DNA from: Tragulus kanchil
Taxonomy: Eukaryota; Chordata; Mammalia; Artiodactyla; Tragulidae
Reading direction: 5' to 3'
DNA: 64,000 nucleotides
NCBI GenBank assembly: GCA_022376925.1
Contig: JAIOJX010000025.1
Span: forward strand, 144,233,301-144,297,300
The notes under the pieces are model-generated. The model worked only from the letters and a program-made list of their open reading frames with translations. It was not told the origin of the DNA and did not search any database. The translations under genes were made by a program, and so were the position numbers. Numbering within the stretch: position 1 is the stretch's first letter; each line of letters begins with the position of its first letter. Positions 24,530 to 36,078 of this stretch are shown here, piece after piece.

Positions 24530-24665
24530 GTTAGGGAAGAACATAAGATAGATACTTCACAATCAGTTCCTGCCTTTGTCTCTAACCTGTTTTGTGACCT
24601 CGAACAGGTGACTTTCTTTTTCTGGGCTCCTTTCTGGAAAATAGTGGTCTAGAACTGCAATTAGG
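24530..24665 (+). mobile_element. MIR SINE remnant (repeated at 25631-25766)
   Basis: tttgtgacctcgaacaggtgactttctttttctgggctcc followed by ctggaaaatagtgg resembles the MIR core (tgtgaccttgggcaagttactt...ctctgtgcctcagtttcctcatctgtaaaatggg). Decayed. Confidence 0.7.
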
Positions 24666-24687
24666 ACACTTTTATCCTTCAGACTTT

Positions 24688-24795
24688 ATTTTTTCTTCAA
24701 CTTTATTAAAATGTGACATAAAACATTATGTAATTTCAAGGTGTACAGCATGTTGATTTGATTCATTTATAAACTCCAAACTCATTACCACCATC
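24688..24795 (+). mobile_element. L1 3'-UTR remnant (repeated at 25789-25896)
   Basis: ttcaactttattaaaatgtgacataaaac ... aatttcaaggtgtacagcatgttgatttgattcatttata ... attaccacca resembles a conserved L1 3'-UTR motif (attgacatataacattatattagtttcaggtgtacaa...). Short and old. Confidence 0.65.
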
Positions 24796-26220
24796 AAAGG
24801 GAGGTATTAAGTAAGGGTCCAATTTATGGTTTAGGACCACATGCTTGACTCTATTCAGTTCCATCCAAGTCCACTTTAAAAGAGGATAGGATCCGCCTAC
24901 TGTATTTTCCCAGACACTACATACTATCCATACTGCTCGGACTAAGTGATTATTCCTTGCTGTCAGTAATGCCTGCTGTGCTGTTTCAACCTGCACTTCA
25001 CTCCCTTGCGTTGTCAGATAACTATCTCCTCCATTATACTGCAAGTTTATCTGAGGATAGGAGTTTGCCTTTATCAACTTTGAAGGGTGCCTGTCCTGTG
25101 TTATACCTGACTAAATGCTAGTCATTTGAGCAAAAGATAAAATGGGTTAAAGTGTGGAAGTCTGAGAAATATTTGATGACAAGAGTTTCTGGCAGGAGTG
25201 GTTTTTTCCTACCGTTCAACATGAAGAGTCTCTAAGAGTTTAATGAACAAATATAAAAATGATAAATGTTAGCATTATTATATAAACCACAGGAGAGACT
25301 ACTATCTCCACTATGAGACTGAGGAGTTCTAAATCATTTGCCATTAATGGAAGACAAGCAGGGAAGACTATGTTATTAGCTTTCAACTACATTGGCCCTT
25401 ATGTTGTAGGTAGACATCTCATTCACCAGGGCTCTGCCTTTCCATGAGGGCAGGACTGTTTACATGGTGTTTAGCAACTTATATCCCCAGGATCTAGCCT
25501 AGCACTCCTCAACAATTGTGTTGAAGGAATGATTGTAATGATCAGAATGAGCGATTTAAAAACTAACGTGGTTAGGGTTCATCATCTGTTTTCCCTGTAT
25601 GTTTCTTTGGTTACCAGAGGTAGAGTGCTGGTTAGGGAAGAACATAAGATAGATACTTCACAATCAGTTCCTGCCTTTGTCTCTAACCTGTTTTGTGACC
25701 TCGAACAGGTGACTTTCTTTTTCTGGGCTCCTTTCTGGAAAATAGTGGTCTAGAACTGCAATTAGGACACTTTTATCCTTCAGACTTTATTTTTTCTTCA
25801 ACTTTATTAAAATGTGACATAAAACATTATGTAATTTCAAGGTGTACAGCATGTTGATTTGATTCATTTATAAACTCCAAACTCATTACCACCATCAAAG
25901 GGAGGTATTAAGTAAGGGTCCAATTTATGGTTTAGGACCACATGCTTGACTCTATTCAGTTCCATCCAAGTCCACTTTAAAAGAGGATAGGATCCGCCTA
26001 CTGTATTTTCCCAGACACTACATACTATCCATACTGCTCGGACTAAGTGATTATTCCTTGCTGTCAGTAATGCCTGCTGTGCTGTTTCAACCTGCACTTC
26101 ACTCCCTTGCGTTGTCAGATAACTATCTCCTCCATTATACTGCAAGTTTATCTGAGGATAGGAGTTTGCCTTTATCAACTTTGAAGGGTGCCTGTCCTGT
26201 GTTATACCTGACTAAATGCT

Positions 26221-26639
26221 TCCTTTACTAACAATAAAGAAGTACCTTTCAGTTATAACTAATAAATTTTCCAAGAGCGTCTGACCAGTGTAGTAGCAGA
26301 AGGGTATTTGCTTCTGATTTTTCCGGATGTGCATACACAAGTTCATAGTGATAAGGGGTCTGCTATCCTGTCCCTGTATTATCAGAAAGGAAAAACCAGG
26401 TCTCTGGCTCTTCTCTTCTCTCCAGGCACCACACAATGTCCTTCAGGGTCTACCCAGTCTGCAAAACTTGTCTCTTGATGCTTTTTACAGATTTTAATGA
26501 GATCCCTGTAGAGGACCATGAAGACTTTAGTGTGCCAGAGTTCTCGCTACCTTCCTTTGTTTCTGTCCTGTCCACTTGACTCATTTACACAACCTGCCTG
26601 ATTCCTGCAGGCTCTTGTGTTTGAACCATGTCTAGACAG
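26221..26639. other. Single-copy stretch, no gene seen
   Basis: Holds a 74-codon minus-strand frame at 26212-26436 without features. A splice-acceptor-like ctttttacag ends at 26490 and is followed by 28 open codons, but there is no donor and no recognised protein. Confidence 0.5.
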
Positions 26640-28854
26640 ATTGGGGTGGGCATTGAGTTACTTACTTATCTGAAATAAAAGCAATGTCTGTTGGCCTCAG
26701 GGGACACACTGTCCAATCTATTTATTTTCTTAAAAATAGAAGGAGAAAACTAAATAAGGATTAAAGAAGTAGATGTTTATGACTCTACTTTTTTTTTTTT
26801 TTTTAAATTTTTAAGCAATAGGTCTGAGACTGTACCACAGACTGAAGACAGATGTTAGGGAAAAGAGAATAAGCTGCCAGTAGAGTTCCTGATGGAAGAG
26901 CGTCTGACCCAAACAGAAAGATGGGAGTTATTCCGCTAAATGAGGAGGAGGTACCTCGGGGCATAGACTGGGAAAAGAAGTTGATTATCTTATTCAGCAA
27001 ACCAATCCATTTCAATAAAGGTCATGCTGCTGGGCAGAAAAGAATATATTATGTAATTTTCAACATCTTCCAAATGTTGCTGTCCACAATAAAGAGGCTT
27101 CTTTCTGTATGGTAACTTTAGAGTTTCCCTGAGTAACCCCATGAAAGGCATGCCATCCATAAATTTAGACATTTTAAAGCCATTTATGGTTTCTGTCTAT
27201 ACAACATCTAGGGTTCATATGAAATGATTACAGTATAGAGAATATATCTTTTTGTTTGTTATATATTTACCTCCTTCCAACTTAAAAGAATAACACTCCA
27301 TTCTACAGTATGTGGCTTTATATAAAAGAGTCTATTCCAGCCAGTCATATCTTTACAGATCAGGTTTTGATTGCATTCATTTTTTTTTTTTTAATTCTCC
27401 TCATTCTCCAAACCAGGTTTGTTTGTTTGTTTTTAAAGATTATTTATTTATTATTATTGTTTTTTTGTTTTTGGCTATTCTGGGTTTTCACTGCTGCTGT
27501 AGGCTCTTCTCTGGTTGCAGGGAGTGGGGACTACACTGTAGTTGAGGTGAGCAAACTTCTTGTTGCAGTGATTTTTCTTGTGGAACTTGGGCTCTAGGGC
27601 ACCCGGGCTTCAGTAGTTGCAGCACATGGGCTCGATAGTTGCGGCTCTGAGACTCTAGAGCACGTGCTCCATAGTTGTGGCTCATGGACTTAGTTGCTCC
27701 ACAGCATGTGGGATCTTCCCAGACCAGGGATCGAACTGTGTCTCCTGTATTGGGGTGGGCATTGAGTTACTTACTTATCTGAAATAAAAGCAATGTCTGT
27801 TGGCCTCAGGGGACACACTGTCCAATCTATTTATTTTCTTAAAAATAGAAGGAGAAAACTAAATAAGGATTAAAGAAGTAGATGTTTATGACTCTACTTT
27901 TTTTTTTAAATTTTTAAGCAATAGGTCTGAGACTGTACCACAGACTGAAGACAGATGTTAGGGAAAAGAGAATAAGCTGCCAGTAGAGTTCCTGATGGAA
28001 GAGCGTCTGACCCAAACAGAAAGATGGGAGTTATTCCGCTAAATGAGGAGGAGGTACCTCGGGGCATAGACTGGGAAAAGAAGTTGATTATCTTATTCAG
28101 CAAACCAATCCATTTCAATAAAGGTCATGCTGCTGGGCAGAAAAGAATATATTATGTAATTTTCAACATCTTCCAAATGTTGCTGTCCACAATAAAGAGG
28201 CTTCTTTCTGTATGGTAACTTTAGAGTTTCCCTGAGTAACCCCATGAAAGGCATGCCATCCATAAATTTAGACATTTTAAAGCCATTTATGGTTTCTGTC
28301 TATACAACATCTAGGGTTCATATGAAATGATTACAGTATAGAGAATATATCTTTTTGTTTGTTATATATTTACCTCCTTCCAACTTAAAAGAATAACACT
28401 CCATTCTACAGTATGTGGCTTTATATAAAAGAGTCTATTCCAGCCAGTCATATCTTTACAGATCAGGTTTTGATTGCATTCATTTTTTTTTTAATTCTCC
28501 TCATTCTCCAAACCAGGTTTGTTTGTTTGTTTTTAAAGATTATTTATTTATTATTATTGTTTTTTTGTTTTTGGCTATTCTGGGTTTTCACTGCTGCTGT
28601 AGGCTCTTCTCTGGTTGCAGGGAGTGGGGACTACACTGTAGTTGAGGTGAGCAAACTTCTTGTTGCAGTGATTTTTCTTGTGGAACTTGGGCTCTAGGGC
28701 ACCCGGGCTTCAGTAGTTGCAGCACATGGGCTCGATAGTTGCGGCTCTGAGACTCTAGAGCACGTGCTCCATAGTTGTGGCTCATGGACTTAGTTGCTCC
28801 ACAGCATGTGGGATCTTCCCAGACCAGGGATCGAACTTGTGTCTCCTGTATTGG
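26640..28854. repeat. Direct duplication block 10 (step about 1103-1109 bp)
   Basis: Positions 26640-27748 recur at 27749-28854 and join at a shared attgg. T-run lengths differ: a run of 16 T near 26789 against 10 T in the second copy, and one T run in the SINE flank. The first copy breaks inside a CHR SINE, which is complete only in the second. Confidence 0.95.
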
Positions 28855-28892
28855 CAGGCAAACTCTTTACCACTGAGCTACCAGGGAAGCCT
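28489..28892 (-). mobile_element. CHR-type tRNA-Glu SINE with extra 3' flank (partial copies at 27385-27748 and 29996-30083)
   Basis: The long CHR body (ttggctattctgggttttcactgctgctg ... gctcatggacttagttgctcc) is followed by the reversed tRNA head (accagggatcgaacttgtgtctcc ... gagctaccagggaagcc). Target-site duplications are gattgcattcatttttt at 28472-28488 and gattgcgttcatttttt at 28893-28909 (one mismatch). Between the left repeat and the SINE tail lie about 25 bases not belonging to the SINE (aattctcctcattctccaaaccagg), consistent with a short 3' transduction. Confidence 0.85.
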
Positions 28893-29101
28893 GATTGCGT
28901 TCATTTTTTCTTTTTTTGATTTCGTCTTTCTTGTCTGTATGAAGTGCTTCATTCTTTAGTGGAGCTTCCACAGGTGTCTTTAAAGAATTATTTGTATCAT
29001 TGAATTTAGCATTATTGCTGTTCATTTCTAATTTCTTTTAATCAACTTGATAATGTATAGCTGACCTCTGAACTTCATTTTATGTTGATTTGCCTATTTT
29101 T

Positions 29102-29407
29102 TTTTTTTTTTTTTTGGCGGGGGAGAGGGGCATTTTGGGGAAGGAGGGGGGCAGGCGGGTCACTTCTTTCATTTATCTATTTTCATTCATCTTTGTTCTT
29201 TGGCCCGTGTGGGCCTCCCATCGCAGTGGCCTCTGTTGTCGCAGAGCGCCGGCTCTGGGCGCATGCGCGCCAGAGCTCAGGCTCGGTAATTGGACACATC
29301 AGTCCAGCCGCTCCGGGGCACGTGGGATCCTCCCAGGCCAGGGATCGAACCGGCGCCCCTTGTACTGCAAGGTGGTGTCCTTACCCACTGGACCACCAGG
29401 GAAACCC
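29102..29407 (-). mobile_element. tRNA-Glu SINE, type B (repeated at about 30283-30594)
   Basis: A well-preserved copy with intact box B complement (ccagggatcgaaccggcgcc), full body with many CpG (tgtcgcagagcgccggctctgggcgcatgcgcgcc) and a G-rich stretch near the tail (complement of the C-rich stretch). Target-site duplications tgcctattttt lie at 29091-29101 and 29408-29418. The retained CpGs suggest recent insertion. The long frames over it (up to 153 codons) are SINE artefacts. Confidence 0.93.
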
Positions 29408-29554
29408 TGCCTATTTTTCTTGTTTAGACAGCTCCCCTGTTTTTTTTTTTTTTCCCAAGCTTGTGCATTAGTAAGAAGACATCTTAAATTTAGAAAAACC
29501 TTCATTTTATTCTTTTTTTTTTCTAAAAATTTTTTAACCATCAAATCTTAAGTT

Positions 29555-29830
29555 TATTCTGTAACTTTTAAAAAGTACAGTGTCCCCATCTGTAAAATAA
29601 GGATAATATACATAGTATTGGATTGGACAAATGTTCATTCAGGTTTTTCTGTCAGATGCCATAGAAAAATCAGAATGAATTTTTTGACCAACCCAGTAGA
29701 TACTGGCATATACATAATGTACAGTAGTAGATCATATACATAATAGATATACCTATATGCGTGCTCTACATAGTAGATACTGTTATGAGAATCCAATGAT
29801 TTGTGAAAGGAACTAGAATGTGAAGCACTA
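29555..29830 (+). mobile_element. MIR SINE remnant split by a MITE (repeated at about 30742-31017)
   Basis: gtgtccccatctgtaaaataaggataata is the conserved MIR core end. It is interrupted by a mariner MITE at 29616-29698 and seems to continue afterwards (tatgagaatccaatgatttgtgaaagg...gtgaagcacta). Confidence 0.65.
29616..29698. mobile_element. Mariner-derived MITE (repeated at 30803-30885)
   Basis: An 83-bp element with imperfect terminal inverted repeats (tattggattggacaaatgttcattc and gaatgaattttttgaccaaccca), flanked by TA. Same family as the element at 22739 but with the full central part (aggtttttctgtcagatgccatagaaaaatc). Confidence 0.88.
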
Positions 29831-31249
29831 AATAAGTTAAAATATTTCTTTCTTTTCTATTGTAGTTATTAGAAATTCCCCGAGGTTTTACTTCTGTTAA
29901 AAAATAATGTCTGGACATTAAACAATTGTTTTTTGGTGGTTCTGGCTCCCTATGCAGGGGGTTTATAACGTATTCATTGTATTTCCTCAAACTTTGGATC
30001 TTTTTCCCAGACCAGGGATCGAACTTGTGTCTCCTGTATTGGCAGGCAAACTCTTTACCACTGAGCTACCAGGGAAGCCTGATTGCGTTCATTTTTTCTT
30101 TTTTTGATTTCGTCTTTCTTGTCTGTATGAAGTGCTTCATTCTTTAGTGGAGCTTCCACAGGTGTCTTTAAAGAATTATTTGTATCATTGAATTTAGCAT
30201 TATTGCTGTTCATTTCTAATTTCTTTTAATCAACTTGATAATGTATAGCTGACCTCTGAACTTCATTTTATGTTGATTTGCTTTTTTTTTTTTTTTTTTT
30301 TGGGCGGGGGGGAGGGGCATTTTGGGGAAGGAGGGGGGCAGGCGGGTCACTTCTTTCATTTATCTATTTTCATTCATCTTTGTTCTTTGGCCCGTGTGGG
30401 CCTCCCATCGCAGTGGCCTCTGTTGTCGCAGAGCGCCGGCTCTGGGCGCATGCGCGCCAGAGCTCAGGCTCGGTAATTGGACACATCAGTCCAGCCGCTC
30501 CGGGGCACGTGGGATCCTCCCAGGCCAGGGATCGAACCGGCGCCCCTTGTACTGCAAGGTGGTGTCCTTACCCACTGGACCACCAGGGAAACCCTGCCTA
30601 TTTTTCTTGTTTAGACAGCTCCCCTGTTTTTTTTTTTTTTCCCAAGCTTGTGCATTAGTAAGAAGACATCTTAAATTTAGAAAAACCTTCATTTTATTCT
30701 TTTTTTTTTCTAAAAATTTTTTAACCATCAAATCTTAAGTTTATTCTGTAACTTTTAAAAAGTACAGTGTCCCCATCTGTAAAATAAGGATAATATACAT
30801 AGTATTGGATTGGACAAATGTTCATTCAGGTTTTTCTGTCAGATGCCATAGAAAAATCAGAATGAATTTTTTGACCAACCCAGTAGATACTGGCATATAC
30901 ATAATGTACAGTAGTAGATCATATACATAATAGATATACCTATATGCGTGCTCTACATAGTAGATACTGTTATGAGAATCCAATGATTTGTGAAAGGAAC
31001 TAGAATGTGAAGCACTAAATAAGTTAAAATATTTCTTTCTTTTCTATTGTAGTTATTAGAAATTCCCCGAGGTTTTACTTCTGTTAAAAAATAATGTCTG
31101 GACATTAAACAATTGTTTTTTGGTGGTTCTGGCTCCCTATGCAGGGGGTTTATAACGTATTCATTGTATTTCCTCAAACTTTACTACGGCCAGCAACCTG
31201 ATTTCAGTGTCGAATCTGCCATAGAATGAATATGTTATTTTGGGAAAAA

Positions 31250-31360
31250 TGGATCATTTAACTTATTGAGCCTCAAGTTCTACATTTTGTGAATGGTAAG
31301 ATAGGCCTGATTGAGTTAGTTATATGGGCTAGAGTTATGCCTATGAATCTTAGGATAGCA
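31250..31360 (+). mobile_element. MIR SINE remnant
   Basis: tcatttaacttattgagcctcaagttctacattttgtgaatggtaagatagg resembles the MIR core (gttacttaacctctctgagcctcagtttcctcatctgtaaaatggg). Single-copy, decayed. Confidence 0.65.
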
Positions 31361-31634
31361 CATGGATTAAAGTACTTCAGTATGGGGTTGATACTACTTT
31401 ATCTTGATGATTATGGGTAACATAAAGTACCTTGCACGTGACAGAATCCAGGTGACACATATCAATATTAATTCTTTTCCCCTTCCTTGTTGTGTTGTAA
31501 TATTTTTTAAAAAAAACTATAAATACCGTTTTTGGTCAAAATTTAGAAAAGAGTCAGTATGTGAAGAAAGAATTTCAATTGAATCCAGAATCTAAAATCA
31601 CAGGGATATTGTAGACATGTCTGAATAGAGAGTC

Positions 31635-32165
31635 TGAATATCTAAATTCCAGGTCCAGAGCCACTCCTTACCAGCTGTGTTTTTTTTTAACATTTATTTA
31701 TTTATTATTTGTGGGTAGGGTGGGGTGGAGAAGGAGGGAGAGGGGTGGGCGGGCCACTTCTATTGGTCTTTCATTTGTCTATTTTCATCCATCTTTGTTC
31801 TTTGGCCTGTGTGGGCCTCCCATTGCGGTGGCCTCTGTTGTCGCAGAGCACTGGCTCCGGCTCGGTAATTGGACACATGGATCCAGCCGCTCTGCGGCAC
31901 GTGGAATCTTCCCAGGCCAGGGATCGAACCGGCGCCCCTTGCACTGCAAGGCGGTGTCCTTACCCACTGGATCACCAGGGAAGCCCCCAGCTGTGTTTTT
32001 CAGAACAATTTATTTCACCTTCCTGAAATCTAAATCTCATTCATTAAAATAAGATTATAATATCTATCCTTTGTAGCAGCAAAGATTGTTGTGAGGATCA
32101 ACTCAGTGAATACATGTCCAAAATGTATGGTTAAGCTCTGTTGCATTGTAGATGATGCTTTTGTT
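31635..32165 (+). mobile_element. MIR SINE interrupted by a type-B SINE (repeated at about 32762-33287)
   Basis: Left part: ctaaattccaggtccagagccactccttaccagctgtg. Right part: tttatttcaccttcctgaaatc ... attaaaataagattataatatctatcctttg ... gttgtgaggatcaactcagtgaatacatg. Joined, they give the MIR order of motifs. The SINE at 31685-31986 sits between them. Confidence 0.75.
31685..31986 (-). mobile_element. tRNA-Glu SINE, type B, nested in MIR (repeated at about 32812-33108)
   Basis: Complete in minus orientation. Left to right on the plus strand: AT-rich tail complement, G-rich stretch, cacttctattggtctttcatttgtctattttcatcc, body, box B complement (gggatcgaaccggcgcc) and ccagggaagccc. Lacks the cgcatgcgcgcc segment present in 29102 and 55198. 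A 14-bp target-site duplication ccagctgtgttttt lies at 31671-31684 and 31987-32000. Confidence 0.94.
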
Positions 32166-33828
32166 CCTATTAGGCCAAGCTATGGGAGCATTAAGAGGGG
32201 ACACTTGAGGAGAAGATAGACAGACACTATGACCTTAAGAAGAAGTACTAAAGGGCTAATCCCATGAGGGAAGTCAGTTAAGCATTTGTACCTGCGGGGT
32301 AAATGCTCAGTTGTAAGGCTTTGTAGCTGTGAGCAATCAACAATTTTCAAGAGGCTGGTCAGGAAATTAAGAGACCAGATTAAAGTAAAATTAGGTAATG
32401 TTTCTTCCCTGGATCTTTGTACTTGAACATTTTCAACTGAGACACAGCTGATCCTTTTTTTTTTCACAACTGGTAGCTGAGTTTGGCAGCCTGTAGTTAT
32501 GGCATGAATCATGTTTATATTCTGAAAAGATGGTCTCTTTCATCTGGCCTTTCTTGCCCCACAACATGGAGCTAAGATCTAAAAGTATTTCTTTCTCAAG
32601 GGAATTTTTTCATCAGATCAAAACTCTCAAGGTCTGTGCAAAGATAATTAATGAGCTAGTAACAAATTGAATTTTCGCTTTTTTAGGACTATTGATATAT
32701 TTCAATTGAATCCAGAATCTAAAATCACAGGGATATTGTAGACATGTCTGAATAGAGAGTCTGAATATCTAAATTCCAGGTCCAGAGCCACTCCTTACCA
32801 GCTGTGTTTTTTAACATTTATTTATTTATTATTTGGGTGGGGTGGGGGGGAGAAGGGGGGAGAGGGGTGGGCGGGCCACTTCTATTGGTCTTTCATTTGT
32901 CTATTTTCATCCATCTTTGTTCTTTGGCCTGTGTGGGCCTCCCATTGCGGTGGCCTCTGTTGTCGCAGAGCACTGGCTCCGGCTCGGTAATTGGACACAT
33001 GGATCCAGCCGCTCTGCGGCACGTGGAATCTTCCCAGGCCAGGGATCGAACCGGCGCCCCTTGCACTGCAAGGCGGTGTCCTTACCCACTGGATCACCAG
33101 GGAAGCCCCCAGCTGTGTTTTTCAGAACAATTTATTTCACCTTCCTGAAATCTAAATCTCATTCATTAAAATAAGATTATAATATCTATCCTTTGTAGCA
33201 GCAAAGATTGTTGTGAGGATCAACTCAGTGAATACATGTCCAAAATGTATGGTTAAGCTCTGTTGCATTGTAGATGATGCTTTTGTTCCTATTAGGCCAA
33301 GCTATGGGAGCATTAAGAGGGGACACTTGAGGAGAAGATAGACAGACACTATGACCTTAAGAAGAAGTACTAAAGGGCTAATCCCATGAGGGAAGTCAGT
33401 TAAGCATTTGTACCTGCGGGGTAAATGCTCAGTTGTAAGGCTTTGTAGCTGTGAGCAATCAACAATTTTCAAGAGGCTGGTCAGGAAATTAAGAGACCAG
33501 ATTAAAGTAAAATTAGGTAATGTTTCTTCCCTGGATCTTTGTACTTGAACATTTTCAACTGAGACACAGCTGATCCTTTTTTTTTTTTTTTCACAACTGG
33601 TAGCTGAGTTTGGCAGCCTGTAGTTATGGCATGAATCATGTTTATATTCTGAAAAGATGGTCTCTTTCATCTGGCCTTTCTTGCCCCACAACATGGAGCT
33701 AAGATCTAAAAGTATTTCTTTCTCAAGGGAATTTTTTCATCAGATCAAAACTCTCAAGGTCTGTGCAAAGATAATTAATGAGCTAGTAACAAATTGAATT
33801 TTCGCTTTTTTAGGACTATTGATATATT

Positions 33829-34057
33829 TCTTATGGTATTTCTCACAGTGTTTAGAAGCGAAAATAAGAAATGTGACATCAAATTGCAAACTATTTTAGG
33901 AAATATTGCAGTTTTAAAGGGAAGAAGAAACACATCATTAATAAAAAATAGATTTTCAGTTCATATTCAGAGGGACAGATATAAGCATGTACTGTATCCA
34001 AGTCTGACTTATACCATGGGATTTGGTACACTTTGCATACAGACATGCCAAATCTTA
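33829..34057. other. Single-copy stretch, no gene seen
   Basis: Part of a 105-codon open frame (33794-34111) in AT-rich DNA without recognisable motifs; considered a chance frame. Confidence 0.5.
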
Positions 34058-34780
34058 ATTCACATTGAACAAAACTCCTTTAATCATAAAGTCCTTATGT
34101 GGTACAATTGAGTGCCTTAAGTTTGTTGCTGCTCCATGTCTGTTCATGATCATAAAAGAAAAATATTTCAGACTGCAGCAGATTGTGTTTGTCTAGACTG
34201 GTTTCAGAAAAGTATTGGATTATTTGATAATGGAAGTTGTAATATTTCATCTTAGAGGCAGCTCCTTTTAAAATATAGATCTATTTGGACTGAATCTTGA
34301 AGCCAAAAAAGGTATCATTTCTGCAACTTAGTTTTCTGGTATGCAAGTAGACTGCTCCATTAAAAACTGGGTGTTTATCGACATTTCTCAGTGGTGTTTT
34401 GTTTTGTGTTTATTGAGTGAAAATATTTGTTTCCCTGAACTAAATTCCTTGTTTTGTATCAGCCAGCCAATTGTCTCCCTATTCATCTGTTCAGAGTACA
34501 TTTATGAACAACTTATACAAATGATATAATAGGAGAGATGTTGAGAGAATGATCAAGGAAAGCGTCTTTAAATCATTGACCTTTCATGTCAGGCCTAAAA
34601 CATTCGACCTGGCCCTTCATTTCTGTAAGGCTGAGCTTAATGATAGCTAAGATCACATCTGTGATTTTGTGTGTGTGTGAGTAAGATAATTTCCTGTGAC
34701 TGACTTTTCCATGTCTTGTCATACCCTTATATTCCAGTTTGAGAACTAAACAGGTTTTTGTTACTGTTTTAGTTTGTTAT

Positions 34781-34794
34781 ATACATACATATAC

Positions 34795-34826
<32 letters not shown>

Positions 34827-34827
34827 G
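34781..34827. repeat. CATA/TA microsatellite (second version at 35977-36025)
   Basis: acatacatatacacatacatacatatatatat... in the first copy against an uninterrupted catacatacatacata...tatatata in the second. The two copies differ in both pattern and length. Confidence 0.9.
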
Positions 34828-34954
34828 TTTTGGTTCATTTTCCATCTATTGTTATTTCATCCCTCCCCTCTCCTCTACCTGTCCTTGTAACAGTACATTT
34901 CGCTTTACAAGATGAATGTCAAATGTGTTATTCTTATATTGGTTCTTTAATAAA

Positions 34955-35060
34955 GGTGTGGTTATGGCCAGTCACTTAACCTGTCTGTGATAAAGTTTCC
35001 TTATCTGGAAAATGAGGATAATCATGTGTTGTAAATACTTCAGACTAGTAGAAGGTTACT
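34955..35060 (+). mobile_element. MIR SINE remnant (repeated at about 36155-36260 and 37271-37376)
   Basis: gccagtcacttaacctgtctgtgataaagtttccttatctggaaaatgaggataatcatg closely follows the MIR core. Present three times because blocks 13 and 14 overlap. Confidence 0.85.
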
Positions 35061-35977
35061 AATAGTTCAGTATTAAATGTACATGTGAAGGACTCTGAGC
35101 AGAATAAATATGTAGGGAATATAATGTGTTTTGGTAATTTCACCGAATGAGACACTGACATTATAAAAGAAGATTTAACCCATTTGATGTATTGCTTTCT
35201 AAAATACGTTTAAAGTATTTTTTAAGAAAAGGATACATTAATGGAAAAGTAGAGATATATTCACATTGAACAAAACTCCTTTAATCATAATCATGTGGTA
35301 CAATTGAGTGCCTTAAGTTTGTTGCTGCTCCATGTCTGTTCATGATCATAAAAGAAAAATATTTCAGACTGCAGCAGATTGTGTTTGTCTAGACTGGTTT
35401 CAGAAAAGTATTGGATTATTTGATAATGGAAGTTGTAATATTTCATCTTAGAGGCAGCTCCTTTTAAAATATAGATCTATTTGGACTGAATCTTGAAGCC
35501 AAAAAAGGTATCATTTCTGCAACTTAGTTTTCTGGTATGCAAGTAGACTGCTCCATTAAAAACTGGGTGTTTATCGACATTTCTCAGTGGTGTTTTGTTT
35601 TGTGTTTATTGAGTGAAAATATTTGTTTCCCTGAACTAAATTCCTTGTTTTGTATCAGCCAGCCAATTGTCTCCCTATTCATCTGTTCAGAGTACATTTA
35701 TGAACAACTTATACAAATGATATAATAGGAGAGATGTTGAGAGAATGATCAAGGAAAGCGTCTTTAAATCATTGACCTTTCATGTCAGGCCTAAAACATT
35801 CGACCTGGCCCTTCATTTCTGTAAGGCTGAGCTTAATGATAGCTAAGATCACATCTGTGATTTTGTGTGTGTGTGAGTAAGATAATTTCCTGTGACTGAC
35901 TTTTCCATGTCTTGTCATACCCTTATATTCCAGTTTGAGAACTAAACAGGTTTTTGTTACTGTTTTTAGTTTGTTAT

Positions 35978-36025
<48 letters not shown>

Positions 36026-36078
36026 GTTTTGGTTCATTTTCCATCTATTGTTATTTCATCCCTCCCCTCTCCTCTACC

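Larger units (their letters stand above)
24045..26220. repeat. Direct duplication block 9 (step 1101 bp)
   Basis: Positions 24045-25119 recur at 25146-26220, with about 26 bases of filler between them (agtcatttgagcaaaagataaaatgg). Contains L2, MIR and L1 remnants, each seen twice. The 104-codon minus-strand frame at 24763-25077 is kept in both copies only because the copies are identical. Confidence 0.95.
28811..31183. repeat. Direct duplication block 11 (step about 1187 bp)
   Basis: Positions 28811-29995 recur at 29996-31183. Differences are in the T and G runs at the left side of the enclosed type-B SINE. Includes a type-B SINE, a mariner MITE and a MIR, each seen twice. Confidence 0.95.
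31572..33828. repeat. Direct duplication block 12 (step about 1125 bp)
   Basis: Positions 31572-32698 recur at 32699-33828, joined at a shared atttcaatt. Copies differ in the T run at the SINE tail (nine against six T), the G-rich part of the SINE and a T run near 32460/33580. The last difference changes the length of a minus-strand open frame, showing it is not a gene. Confidence 0.95.

Noticed and set aside
26475..26580. Coding exon after ctttttacag at 26490
   Set aside because: Only 28 open codons, no donor, and no recognised protein; acceptor-like strings are frequent in T-rich DNA.
29082..29551. Open frames of 129-153 codons (also 30278-30738, 31709-32052, 55190-55547) as genes
   Set aside because: They lie wholly on type-B SINEs and their poly-T tails; several frames are open at once because the SINE body is CpG-rich and poor in stops.
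34781..36025. Microsatellite difference as a biological expansion
   Set aside because: The two versions sit in copies of the same block, so allele or read-error differences explain it better.
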